A stretch of DNA of 32,574 bases from Ruminiclostridium sp. (GTDB lineage: Bacteria; Bacillota; Clostridia; Oscillospirales; Ruminococcaceae), in assembly GCA_017635675.1 (NCBI GenBank), contig JAGBLA010000196.1, forward strand, positions 1 through 32,574, written 5' to 3'. Position numbers and translations under genes: made by a program. The notes beneath the pieces are model-generated. The model was given only the letters and a program-made list of their open reading frames with translations, was not told the DNA's origin and ran no database searches. Below, piece after piece: positions 1 to 6,916 of the stretch; the stretch's first letter is position 1, and the number at the start of each line of letters is the position of its first letter.

Positions 1-16
1 TTACAGTTTCCGACAT
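1..16 (-). CDS. 5' end of a gene leaving the window (partial)
   Basis: On the minus strand an ATG at 16-14 follows a GGAGG ribosome binding site at 27-23 with 6-nt spacing. The reading frame stays open for the five codons left (M-S-E-T-V). A good promoter lies upstream at 77-105. Too little protein is present to assign a function. The call rests on the start signals only. Confidence 0.5.
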
Positions 17-76
17 TTTAAGCCTCCGTCATGTTTTATGTTCCGGACATTTGACCTGGTATTCTATACCAAAAGT

Positions 77-105
77 ATTATATCATATATCTCAAAGGAT
101 TTCAA
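77..105 (-). promoter_or_regulatory. Sigma-A-type promoter for the partial left-edge gene
   Basis: On the minus strand the -35 is TTGAAA (105-100) and the -10 is TATAAT (82-77), separated by 17 bp. The predicted start near 70 gives a leader of about 55 nt. An inverted repeat TGGTAT-TCT-ATACCA at 57-71 lies at the expected transcription start and could be an operator. Confidence 0.65.
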
Positions 106-117
106 GTAGTTTTTTAC

Positions 118-152
118 AAAAAAACACGGACGAAGTATGACCTCGTCCGTGT
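118..152 (-). terminator. Rho-independent terminator of the GH16 gene
   Basis: A 10-bp perfect stem (ACACGGACGA at 124-133 with TCGTCCGTGT at 143-152) and 9-nt loop lies just past the GH16 stop codon. On the minus strand it is followed by a run of seven T (124-118). Confidence 0.85.
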
Positions 153-168
153 AATATCACATATTCTC

Positions 169-990
169 TCAGCCCTCGGGAGTGAAACGTACCCACTGAT
201 ATTCCGCCGTAAGCGGCAGATTGCCGTCTGTGAACGCGTTCAGCCAGCCGTCAACGCCTGTGCCGCACCATGCGTTCATCATTATCTTACTCGGTGTGGA
301 GGGGAGCTTCTTCTCCGCCTTGTGGACTTCTTCCCCGTCAACATACCAAGTTATGCTGTCCTCAGCCCATTTGAAACCGTAGGTATGGAACTCCTCGGCA
401 GCATCGAAGCCGAGCTCGTGTATATACTCGTGACCGCCCTTGCTGTCGGTGAAATAGTTGAACTGCACTATGGTAGTGTCCTTGCCGAGAAACTCAATGT
501 CTATCTCATCCCATGGATTGTTGTCCGAGGGGCCCGTGTAGGTAAAGAATGACGATACCACGCCGTCGTTCTTTATGGGCTTCATGCTTACCTCGTATAG
601 TCCGTAGCCGTAGAAATCCTTGCTTCTGAACTCGCCTCCGGAATAAGGTATGCCGCCCTTGGGTTTCTTGTCATTGTCAATGATGAGCTGCATCTTCCCG
701 TCCTCGAACGTCACATTGTCGCCCCGCCATGTCACATTGAACATACTGCCGTTCGTCCAGCCGTCGGAAGCCTCAAAGAACGCGGGCATTCCCTCGGAAA
801 GCAAGGCATACATCGAGCCGTCTTCCGCAAGCTTTGAAACAGGCTCGGGAGCTGCGGTCGTAGTTGCTGCCGTGGTCTCGGCAGGCGTTGTCGCCGCGGT
901 CTCGGCAGTCTGTGCGGGCTGCTGTGAGCACCCTCCGAGAAGCGCCGCTATTATAATGGTCGTTGCTAAAAATCCGTAAGTTTTTTTCAT
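169..990 (-). CDS. GH16 endo-beta-1,3-1,4-glucanase (lichenase-like) lipoprotein
   Basis: Predicted surface-anchored glycoside hydrolase of family 16 that cuts mixed-linkage beta-glucan (lichenan, cereal beta-glucan); a beta-1,3-glucanase is the alternative. The 273-residue protein starts with a lipoprotein signal whose lipobox LLGGC puts the lipid-modified Cys at 21. An Ala/Thr/Pro-rich spacer (about 27-48) precedes a jelly-roll domain (about 68-270). The family signature W-D-E-I-D-I-E-F at 160-167 supplies the nucleophile (E162), the helper Asp (D164) and the acid/base (E166). No dockerin or carbohydrate-binding module is visible, so it is a stand-alone enzyme. The ATG at 990 follows GGAGG with 9-nt spacing. 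It is divergent from a GH5 gene with which it shares promoter architecture. Confidence 0.9.
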   Translation of the reverse strand: MKKTYGFLATTIIIAALLGGCSQQPAQTAETAATTPAETTAATTTAAPEPVSKLAEDGSMYALLSEGMPAFFEASDGWTNGSMFNVTWRGDNVTFEDGKMQLIIDNDKKPKGGIPYSGGEFRSKDFYGYGLYEVSMKPIKNDGVVSSFFTYTGPSDNNPWDEIDIEFLGKDTTIVQFNYFTDSKGGHEYIHELGFDAAEEFHTYGFKWAEDSITWYVDGEEVHKAEKKLPSTPSKIMMNAWCGTGVDGWLNAFTDGNLPLTAEYQWVRFTPEG

Positions 991-1025
991 TGTGGTGTAC
1001 CTCCGATATGTTTTGCTTTAACTGT

Positions 1026-1058
1026 ATTATAGCACTTTCGGCTTTCCGATAATATCGT
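1026..1058 (-). promoter_or_regulatory. Promoter of the GH16 gene, with poor -35
   Basis: On the minus strand the -10 is TATAAT (1031-1026). The -35 position, 17 bp upstream, is TATTAT (1054-1049) inside the motif ACGATATTAT (1058-1049). The poor -35 suggests activator dependence. The same motif, spacing and GC before TATAAT recur at the GH5 promoter. Confidence 0.65.
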
Positions 1059-1086
1059 GTTTTTGTCTATAATATCATATTTTTGT
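1049..1086 (+). repeat. Two 18-bp direct repeats, 20-bp period, between GH16 and GH5
   Basis: The unit ATAATATCRTRTTTTTGT occurs at 1049-1066 and 1069-1086, with two substitutions between copies. The 20-bp period is about two helical turns, which places both copies on the same face of the DNA, as in many activator sites. The first ten bases recur inverted at 1126-1135. Confidence 0.6.
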
Positions 1087-1125
1087 GCAATTATAGTGCA
1101 AATTTATGCAACAAACAGCAATTTT

Positions 1126-1158
1126 ACGATATTATTTTTCCGAGGACTATGCTATAAT
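1126..1158 (+). promoter_or_regulatory. Promoter of the GH5 gene, with poor -35
   Basis: ACGATATTAT (1126-1135) occupies the -35 position and is followed 15 nt later by GCTATAAT (-10 TATAAT at 1153-1158). The spacing and flanks match the GH16 promoter exactly. Another copy of the core, ATAATATCG, overlaps the -10 at 1154-1162. Confidence 0.65.
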
Positions 1159-1189
1159 ATCGACAGTAAATCAAGAAAGGGTGATCCCG

Positions 1190-2146
1190 ATGAAAGAATT
1201 CAAAGGCTTCAAAAAAGGCATCGACCTCGGCGGCTGGCTCTCACAGTGCGATTACAGCAAAGAGCGCCTTGAGGGATTTATTGTCGAGAACGACATAAAA
1301 ACTATCGCGGAGTGGGGTGCGGATCATGTTCGTCTTCCGATAGACTTCAATATCCTTGAGGACGGAAACGGCGGTTACAGCGATATCGGTTTCGGATATG
1401 TCAAGGGCGCTGTTGATATGTGCTTCAGACATGGTCTCAACATTGTTATCGACATTCATAAGACCGCAGGCTTCTCATTTGACCAGGGTGAGCAGGAAAG
1501 CGGTTTCTTCGACAGCGAGGAGCTCCAGGAACGTTTCTATCGCCTGTGGGAGGAAATAGCCCGCCGTTTCAATTACGACACCGAGCGCATAGCATTCGAG
1601 CTTCTCAACGAGGTGACAGACAGGTCATTCTCCAAGACCTGGAACCGCGTGACCAAGGAGTGCATAAGACGCATACGCGCCATAGCTCCCGACACCGTGA
1701 TACTTGTGGGAAGCTACTGGAACAACAGCGTGAGCGCTGTGAAAGACCTCGACCCGCCGTATGACGACAAGGTAGTTTACAACTTCCACTGCTATGACCC
1801 TCTGATGTTCACTCATCAGCACGCGTACTGGGTGCCTGCCGAAATGGGCGATGTGAACAAGGACATGAGCTATGAGGAGAGCGGCGCAACACCGGAATAC
1901 TTCGAGAAGCTGTTCGCAGAGGCTATCAAAGTGGCGGAAGAAAACAGCACCGTACTTTACTGCGGTGAGTACGGCGTCATAGACAAGGCGTCCCCCGAGG
2001 ATATACTTGCATGGTACAAGGCAATAAACGCTGTATTTGAGAAATATAACATAGGACGCTGCACATGGACATACAAAGAAATGGACTTTGGTCTCAGCGA
2101 CAAGAGACTGGACGGCGTAAGAGAGGAATTACTTAAATACATATAA
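1190..2146 (+). CDS. GH5 endoglucanase/beta-glucosidase-type hydrolase, probably intracellular
   Basis: Glycoside hydrolase family 5 TIM barrel, 318 residues, predicted to hydrolyse beta-1,4 or mixed-linkage glucan or the oligosaccharides derived from them. The start G-I-D-L-G-G-W-L (about 10-17), R-L-P (48-50), L-L-N-E (acid/base E141), H200/Y202 and Y-C-G-E-Y (nucleophile E260) give the complete GH5 catalytic set. I chose the ATG at 1190 because it follows an AAGAAAGGG ribosome binding site; a longer reading frame upstream runs back through the -10 promoter. From this start there is no signal peptide, so the enzyme is probably cytoplasmic and handles oligosaccharides released outside by the divergent GH16 lipoprotein. 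Exact substrate specificity cannot be read from sequence alone. Confidence 0.88.
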   Translation: MKEFKGFKKGIDLGGWLSQCDYSKERLEGFIVENDIKTIAEWGADHVRLPIDFNILEDGNGGYSDIGFGYVKGAVDMCFRHGLNIVIDIHKTAGFSFDQGEQESGFFDSEELQERFYRLWEEIARRFNYDTERIAFELLNEVTDRSFSKTWNRVTKECIRRIRAIAPDTVILVGSYWNNSVSAVKDLDPPYDDKVVYNFHCYDPLMFTHQHAYWVPAEMGDVNKDMSYEESGATPEYFEKLFAEAIKVAEENSTVLYCGEYGVIDKASPEDILAWYKAINAVFEKYNIGRCTWTYKEMDFGLSDKRLDGVREELLKYI

Positions 2147-2184
2147 AGAAATATAGAACAATAATGTATAATGTAAATATAAAT

Positions 2185-2216
2185 AACAGCAGACCCGCGG
2201 GTCTGCTGTTTTATTT
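2185..2216. terminator. Bidirectional terminator between GH5 and the phosphatase operon
   Basis: A perfect 26-bp palindrome at 2185-2210 (arms AACAGCAGACCC and its complement around a GC core) is followed by TTATTT on the plus strand and by an AT-rich stretch on the minus strand. It lies between two convergent stop codons and can end transcription from both sides. Confidence 0.85.
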
Positions 2217-2220
2217 ATCG

Positions 2221-4053
2221 TCATTTTCCGAGATAGTGTACACACATCATTGTTATGTCGTCGAATGTATCTGTGCCGCGGGCAAAGTCGTCTATCAGAT
2301 CCTTCATTCCCGTCAGCAGGTCATACGGCGCAAGATCCGGCGCGGCATTCATAATCTCAAGCATCTGGGTCGTGCCGAGGTGCTTTCCGAGAGAGTTCTT
2401 TGCCTCGGGTATGCCGTCGGTATATAAGAACAGGCTGTCGCCGTCACCAAGACGGAAGGTCTCATCGACATATTCCGTCTCCTCGTCCGCCGCGAGCGGC
2501 GGGCAATGCTCGGTCATCATCAGTTCATATTTTCCGCCGCTGCGCTTGACAGCGGGGTATTCGTGACCCGCATTGGCGCATATCACCTCTCCGGTCGACA
2601 GAGTAAGGATACCGAGCCACGCGGTTATGAACATTCCAGAGGCATTGCTCTCACACAGCCTGAAATTGACATCATCGAGAATGCTTGCCGGCGTTCCCCG
2701 TCCGGAAAGCGCCTGATTTGAAATAAGAGTTTTTGCTATGACCATGAACAGCGCGGCAGGTACTCCCTTTCCCGAAACGTCAGCCATTACCAGCGCAAGG
2801 TGGTCGGAATCCAGGAAGAAGAAATCATAGAAGTCGCCGCCCACTTCCTTCGCAGGTGACATCAGCGCATACATATCGAGGTCGTTTCGTTTCGGGAAAT
2901 CCTTCGGGAGCATATCGAGCTGTATCTTTGTGGCAACACTCAGCTCCGCGCCTAAACGCTGCTTTTCCACGGACATCGTAGTTATCTCGTCTATATATCT
3001 ACCGAGCTCGCGAAGGGTATCTGCTGTCTGATGCGCGAGTGAACCGAGCTCGTCATTTGTATTCATAGTCTTGTCTATCCTGTCGGCTGTCTCCTTGTTC
3101 TTATCAGCCGCAAACTCCCGCACGCTCGCCTCAAGATATATTATCCTGTCGATATATGTCTTCTTGATGAACCACACCATGCAAATAACGCAGACTATCA
3201 GCACAGCAGACGTAATACCGATCTGTATCATAGTATCGCGCAGGATATTGCGGTTTATATTCTCTACATTCACATCGGTGCATACGAGCCCGATTTTCTC
3301 ACCGTTAATTATGAGCGGCGTATAGAATGTGTAGGTATGCCCCCAGTTGTTGTTCCATTCATAGTATTCATCGAGCGTCTCTCCGCTCTCCCAGGTCTCC
3401 CACTCTACGCGATGATTTTCCCTGTCGTTGCCGTACGTATCACCGAGGTAGAGATAACCTGTGCCGACTTTCTCACCGTTTTCATTTATGACGGTCTCCT
3501 CGGTACGCTCTCCGTCGATAAGATACAGGACATTGTAAGCGGGGTCTTCGTCAGGAGCGAGATCCTCGATCCTTGCGCGGGGATCCCCCATTATAAGAAA
3601 ATATGTGTAAGCCTGATCGAAAGCGTCACGTGCGCGCTCAAAGGTAAGCACCCAGTATTCCTGCGTATATTTGAAAAACGCGAGCTGTACATCGTCCGAC
3701 AGTTCCTCCACAGTTATGTTCGCTCCGAGGGTCATGCCCGGATACTTCTTTGAAAAAAGGTCATGATATTCCTCATACGCAGTGAGGTATTCATCAAAAT
3801 CATAGGGTATCTTGAACTCCCTGTAATGCTCCATATACAGCTGTATATATTCGCGGGTGTCAAAGCCCTCCGACTCCATAAGATTTGCAAGATATGCCCC
3901 GAGCTTGCGGCTGTTGTCACGGCACAGCCTTGTGTATGTGTCCATCTGGTTCACATACGTCGCTATACCGCTGATAATAATAGCTATGAGGGAGAAAATC
4001 AGAAATATGACCGCAAGTTTGTATATCAGCTTTTCCTTTTTCTCTTTTTCCAT
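2221..4053 (-). CDS. Membrane PP2C-type serine phosphatase (RsbU/SpoIIE-like), HAMP-containing
   Basis: Predicted sensor phosphatase that dephosphorylates a STAS anti-sigma antagonist such as the RsbV-like protein of this operon. The 610 residues comprise a transmembrane helix (about 11-33), a large extracellular sensor region (about 35-265) that I cannot assign to a family, a second transmembrane helix (about 268-288), a HAMP-like linker with coiled coil (about 290-365), and a PP2C/SpoIIE domain with metal motifs G-G-D-F-Y-D (near 404), A-D-V-S-G-K-G and D-D-I-T-M-M near the end. The ATG at 4053 was preferred over an in-frame TTG at 4068 because GAGAG lies 8 nt upstream. It lies 28 nt after the preceding phosphatase gene, whose catalytic half is very similar, which points to duplication with a swapped sensor. 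Confidence 0.85.
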   Translation of the reverse strand: MEKEKKEKLIYKLAVIFLIFSLIAIIISGIATYVNQMDTYTRLCRDNSRKLGAYLANLMESEGFDTREYIQLYMEHYREFKIPYDFDEYLTAYEEYHDLFSKKYPGMTLGANITVEELSDDVQLAFFKYTQEYWVLTFERARDAFDQAYTYFLIMGDPRARIEDLAPDEDPAYNVLYLIDGERTEETVINENGEKVGTGYLYLGDTYGNDRENHRVEWETWESGETLDEYYEWNNNWGHTYTFYTPLIINGEKIGLVCTDVNVENINRNILRDTMIQIGITSAVLIVCVICMVWFIKKTYIDRIIYLEASVREFAADKNKETADRIDKTMNTNDELGSLAHQTADTLRELGRYIDEITTMSVEKQRLGAELSVATKIQLDMLPKDFPKRNDLDMYALMSPAKEVGGDFYDFFFLDSDHLALVMADVSGKGVPAALFMVIAKTLISNQALSGRGTPASILDDVNFRLCESNASGMFITAWLGILTLSTGEVICANAGHEYPAVKRSGGKYELMMTEHCPPLAADEETEYVDETFRLGDGDSLFLYTDGIPEAKNSLGKHLGTTQMLEIMNAAPDLAPYDLLTGMKDLIDDFARGTDTFDDITMMCVHYLGK

Positions 4054-4081
4054 TTCAGCAGCTCTCAATCATTTTTATTCG

Positions 4082-5761
4082 TCAGACCGCAGCACCGTCA
4101 TTGCCGTTTCCTAAATAACGAAGTGCCATCATCGTGACATCATCAAACGGATCCATATTGCCTGTAAAATCATCTATCTCCTTCTTCATATCCGCGAGCA
4201 TGGATACAAGATCCTTGTCTGTATCGCGGTTGAGTATCTCAAGCATCTTGTCGGTGCCGAATCTTTCCGCGGCAGCGTTTTTGGCTTCAGGCACCCCGTC
4301 CGTATAGATAAACAGACAGTCGCCCTTTTCAAGAGTTATGTGCTCCTCGTCGAACTCAAGATCCTCCATAGCCGAGAGCGGCGGACTGTTATCGCTCACT
4401 GCCAACTCAAATTTGCCGTTTCCGCGCTTTACCGCGGGATACTCATGTCCTGCGTTGGCATATACGAGCTCACCGGTCGAGATAGTAAGCACACCGAGCC
4501 ATGTTGTTACGAACAGACCCGAGCGGGTGTTCTCACATAAAGCGTTATTCGCTATCGAGAGTACCCTTCCCACTCCCTGACGGCTCATCATAGTAACGTT
4601 GCGCAGTATCGACTTTGTTATTACCATGAACAGCGCCGCAGGAACGCCCTTTCCCGCGACGTCCGCCACGACGAGAGCAATGTGGTCGTCGTCGATGAAG
4701 AAGAAGTCATAGAAGTCTCCGCCGACCTCCTTTGCGGGGGTCATGGTAGCGTAAAGCGAAATATCATCGCGCTCCGGGAAGTTATACGGCATCATGTCTG
4801 CCTGTATCTTCGTTGCGACACCAAGCTCCGCGCCGATCCGCGCCTGAGCTGCCGCCATTCCCTTTATCTCGCGGAACAGCAGGATTATCGAGCCGATAAG
4901 CAGAAGGAATGCCACAGCAACTACGACGATTATTTTTAACACCTTCATTGTAATATCGGCGCTTAAATTCGTCACTATCGACCCCGGGACAACAGACACG
5001 AAACTCCAGTCATGCAGTCCGACCGGCGTAATGACAGCGATCCTGTCCTCGCCGCCGGAGGTAAAACTGAACAGGCTGTCGGTCTTGTCCTTTATGTCAA
5101 GCACCTCGTTGAAGTTGCGGACATCGTCGCTTATTATCCCGAGCCTTTCGGTGCTCGCGAGGATATTCCCGTTATCGTCAATGAGCAGGTTCACACTGTT
5201 GCCGAATTCACCGGTGGACATGATAAGTGAATTGAACACAGTTTTTGTGAAGGTACCGTAAACTACACCGACACATCTTGAGTTCTGTTCTATCGGTACA
5301 GCAAGAACGAGTACTTCTTCCCCGTCCTCGTCAATGTATGCTATCTCGGAGATCGCGTTACTGCCGCTCATTGCCTCACGGAAATAATCCGTGAGCAAAA
5401 TATTGCCGGAGGATCTGCCGTTATAGTTCATGGTCGCGCCTGTTTTGTCAGCCACGCCGATGTTCTTGAATTCACCGATCCCCTTGGTATTGATAATGGT
5501 CTCCTTCATGGCGTTGTAATCAGTCAGATCTATGTCGCGGAAATAACGCACCTGTGACTCGAGCATGACGAGCTGGTCACTGAGCTTTGTATTGAACACC
5601 GCAGCACCGGACTTTGTATTTTCGATAAGATTTTCTTCGGTAACGCCCTCAATAAGACTGCCTGTGGAATGAACGAAAAGCAGGAACGAAACGATAAGCA
5701 GAACTATCGTCAGGATAACAGCACCGAACACAACATAGCGGGCTTTGACTTTTTTAATCAT
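4082..5761 (-). CDS. Membrane PP2C-type serine phosphatase (RsbU/SpoIIE-like), Cache-type sensor
   Basis: Second sensor phosphatase of the partner-switch operon, 559 residues. The layout is a transmembrane helix (about 11-33), an extracellular region (about 35-275) resembling a double Cache ligand-binding domain, a second transmembrane helix (about 282-305), a short coiled linker, and a PP2C/SpoIIE catalytic domain. Metal-binding motifs are G-G-D-F-Y-D (near 345), A-D-V-A-G-K-G and D-D-V-T-M-M. Unlike its downstream neighbour it has no clear HAMP segment. The ATG at 5761 follows GGAG with good spacing; the longer frame to 5806 lacks such a site. The likely substrate is the phosphorylated STAS protein encoded 89 nt upstream. 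The Cache assignment is from pattern and topology and is less certain than the phosphatase call. Confidence 0.85.
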   Translation of the reverse strand: MIKKVKARYVVFGAVILTIVLLIVSFLLFVHSTGSLIEGVTEENLIENTKSGAAVFNTKLSDQLVMLESQVRYFRDIDLTDYNAMKETIINTKGIGEFKNIGVADKTGATMNYNGRSSGNILLTDYFREAMSGSNAISEIAYIDEDGEEVLVLAVPIEQNSRCVGVVYGTFTKTVFNSLIMSTGEFGNSVNLLIDDNGNILASTERLGIISDDVRNFNEVLDIKDKTDSLFSFTSGGEDRIAVITPVGLHDWSFVSVVPGSIVTNLSADITMKVLKIIVVVAVAFLLLIGSIILLFREIKGMAAAQARIGAELGVATKIQADMMPYNFPERDDISLYATMTPAKEVGGDFYDFFFIDDDHIALVVADVAGKGVPAALFMVITKSILRNVTMMSRQGVGRVLSIANNALCENTRSGLFVTTWLGVLTISTGELVYANAGHEYPAVKRGNGKFELAVSDNSPPLSAMEDLEFDEEHITLEKGDCLFIYTDGVPEAKNAAAERFGTDKMLEILNRDTDKDLVSMLADMKKEIDDFTGNMDPFDDVTMMALRYLGNGNDGAAV

Positions 5762-5850
5762 ATATGCTCCGTGAAGAAAATGTGTATAACAGACAAAGCG
5801 CATCACATACGGACCCTGAAAAGCCGTGTCCTATGCTGTGCGCCTGTGTT

Positions 5851-6147
5851 TCAGACGAGGTTGAGAAGTCTTACGAAACCGGTTACCTTGAAGATCTCCA
5901 TTACTTCCTCGTTGGTATTCTTTATTACCATCGATCCCTGCGACTTCATCATCTTCTGCATTGTGAGCAGTACGCGAAGTCCGGCAGATGATATGTATTC
6001 AAGACCTTTAAGATCGAATATAAGCTCGGTAACGCCGTCGATCTCCTTAAGAAGTCTTTCTTCGAGCTCAGGGGTGTTCATGGAATCGACCTCTCCTATA
6101 AGCTCAACAGTCAGTGTATTTCCACCGTTTGTTTTTTCAAAATTCAT
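5851..6147 (-). CDS. STAS-domain anti-sigma factor antagonist (RsbV/SpoIIAA-like)
   Basis: 98-residue single STAS domain. Proteins of this type are phosphorylated on a conserved Ser by an RsbW-type kinase and, when dephosphorylated by a PP2C phosphatase, sequester that kinase. The signature Y-I-S-S-A-G-L-R-V-L-L (51-61) places the phosphorylatable serine at about S54. The usual D-S-S-G is replaced by S-S-A-G, a common variant in this family. The start at 6147 follows GGAGAG; the longer frame to 6201 overlaps the upstream gene and has no support. It lies between the kinase gene (50 nt upstream) and two phosphatase genes, so all three partner-switch roles are in one operon. Confidence 0.88.
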   Translation of the reverse strand: MNFEKTNGGNTLTVELIGEVDSMNTPELEERLLKEIDGVTELIFDLKGLEYISSAGLRVLLTMQKMMKSQGSMVIKNTNEEVMEIFKVTGFVRLLNLV

Positions 6148-6197
6148 GATATATCTCTCCTGTTTACATGATATTGAATGATCTTTTGAGTCAGACC

Positions 6198-6626
6198 TCA
6201 TCCGTTTTTCTTCTCGAAATCCTTCTCGATAGTAAGAACATTCTGACCGTCCTTATGCTCGTATGCCACGTTATCCATAGTGGTCTTCACAAGGTAGATG
6301 CCAAGACCGCCTATCGGTCTTTCGTCAAGGCCGAGCTCAAGATCCGGGTCATCACGCTTCAGCGGATCGTAAGGCTTGCCCTCATCCGCAAAAGATATGA
6401 TGACACGTGACTGTTCATCACCGCCGACTACATCAACACCTATCTTCGCGCAACCGACCTCCGGCTTGTATGCATAATGAGTGATATTCATATATACCTC
6501 TTCCACGCAAAGCTTGATCTGACGCTTAACCTTCGGCGGCATATCGCATTTATCCAGAGACTCCTGTAAAAAAGTAAATACCTTAGCGAGATTTTCGATC
6601 GTAGCTTCGACTTTTATCTCCTTCAC
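6198..6626 (-). CDS. RsbW-like anti-sigma factor/serine kinase (HATPase_c_2)
   Basis: 142-residue GHKL ATPase of the RsbW/SpoIIAB class, expected to phosphorylate the downstream STAS protein and to bind a sigma factor or other output protein. ATP-site motifs are the N-box E-E-V-Y-M-N-I (N47), the G1 box D-E-G-K-P (81-85) and the G2 box G-G-L-G-I-Y-L-V-K (106-114). The start is a GTG at 6626 preceded by AAGGAGG. It is the first clear gene of the operon reading from the promoter at 6766-6794. No sigma factor gene lies in the window, so the switched target is unknown and may not be a sigma factor. Confidence 0.87.
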   Translation of the reverse strand: MKEIKVEATIENLAKVFTFLQESLDKCDMPPKVKRQIKLCVEEVYMNITHYAYKPEVGCAKIGVDVVGGDEQSRVIISFADEGKPYDPLKRDDPDLELGLDERPIGGLGIYLVKTTMDNVAYEHKDGQNVLTIEKDFEKKNG

Positions 6627-6747
6627 GCTGTTTCCTCCTTCCTTGTGCGGTCAGTTCACCGCGTTTTTTCATCTCTTCCCTGAGCTGTATCACAGCAGCC
6701 TGTAAAGTATGAGTTTCCGAACGCATCACAGGCAGTGTTGATTCCAT
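6583..6747 (-). CDS. Possible 54-residue leader ORF overlapping rsbW-like gene
   Basis: An ATG at 6747 preceded by AGGA (9-nt spacing) opens 54 codons, ending inside the rsbW-like gene in another frame. The middle part (about residues 14-34) could form a charged amphipathic helix, and no family is recognised. Translation would end 44 nt past the rsbW-like GTG, which could couple the two. The predicted transcript starts only about 12 nt before this ATG, so the ribosome site would be truncated. It may be chance. Confidence 0.25.
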   Translation of the reverse strand: MESTLPVMRSETHTLQAAVIQLREEMKKRGELTAQGRRKQREGDKSRSYDRKSR

Positions 6748-6765
6748 ATATATTTATCCTATCAT

Positions 6766-6794
6766 ATTATATCATAACTTTGGTAATAAATCAA
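6766..6794 (-). promoter_or_regulatory. Promoter of the rsbW-rsbV-phosphatase operon
   Basis: On the minus strand the -35 is TTGATT (6794-6789) and the -10 is TATAAT (6771-6766), with a 17-bp spacer. It is divergent from the pta promoter 58 bp away and looks like an ordinary housekeeping promoter, with no sign of an alternative sigma. Confidence 0.75.
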
Positions 6795-6851
6795 GTGTTT
6801 TGACCGATTTTATTTTCGATATCAAATTGTGTGCGGATTTCACAAAAACAC

Positions 6852-6880
6852 TTGCTTTTTTTATAAAATAGTAGTATAAT
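6852..6880 (+). promoter_or_regulatory. Promoter of pta
   Basis: TTGCTT (6852-6857) and TATAAT (6875-6880) are separated by 17 bp, and the start codon of pta lies 36 bp further on. An imperfect inverted repeat TTGTG...CACAA (6827-6845) sits directly upstream of the -35. Confidence 0.75.
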
Positions 6881-6916
6881 AATCGTTAGATTTTTACAAA
6901 CGGAGGTTTACCTATC

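Noticed and set aside
650-979. Open frame on the plus strand across the GH16 gene
   Set aside because: It is antisense to the Ala/Thr-rich signal and spacer region of the GH16 gene, has Ala/Val-rich low complexity and no start signals.
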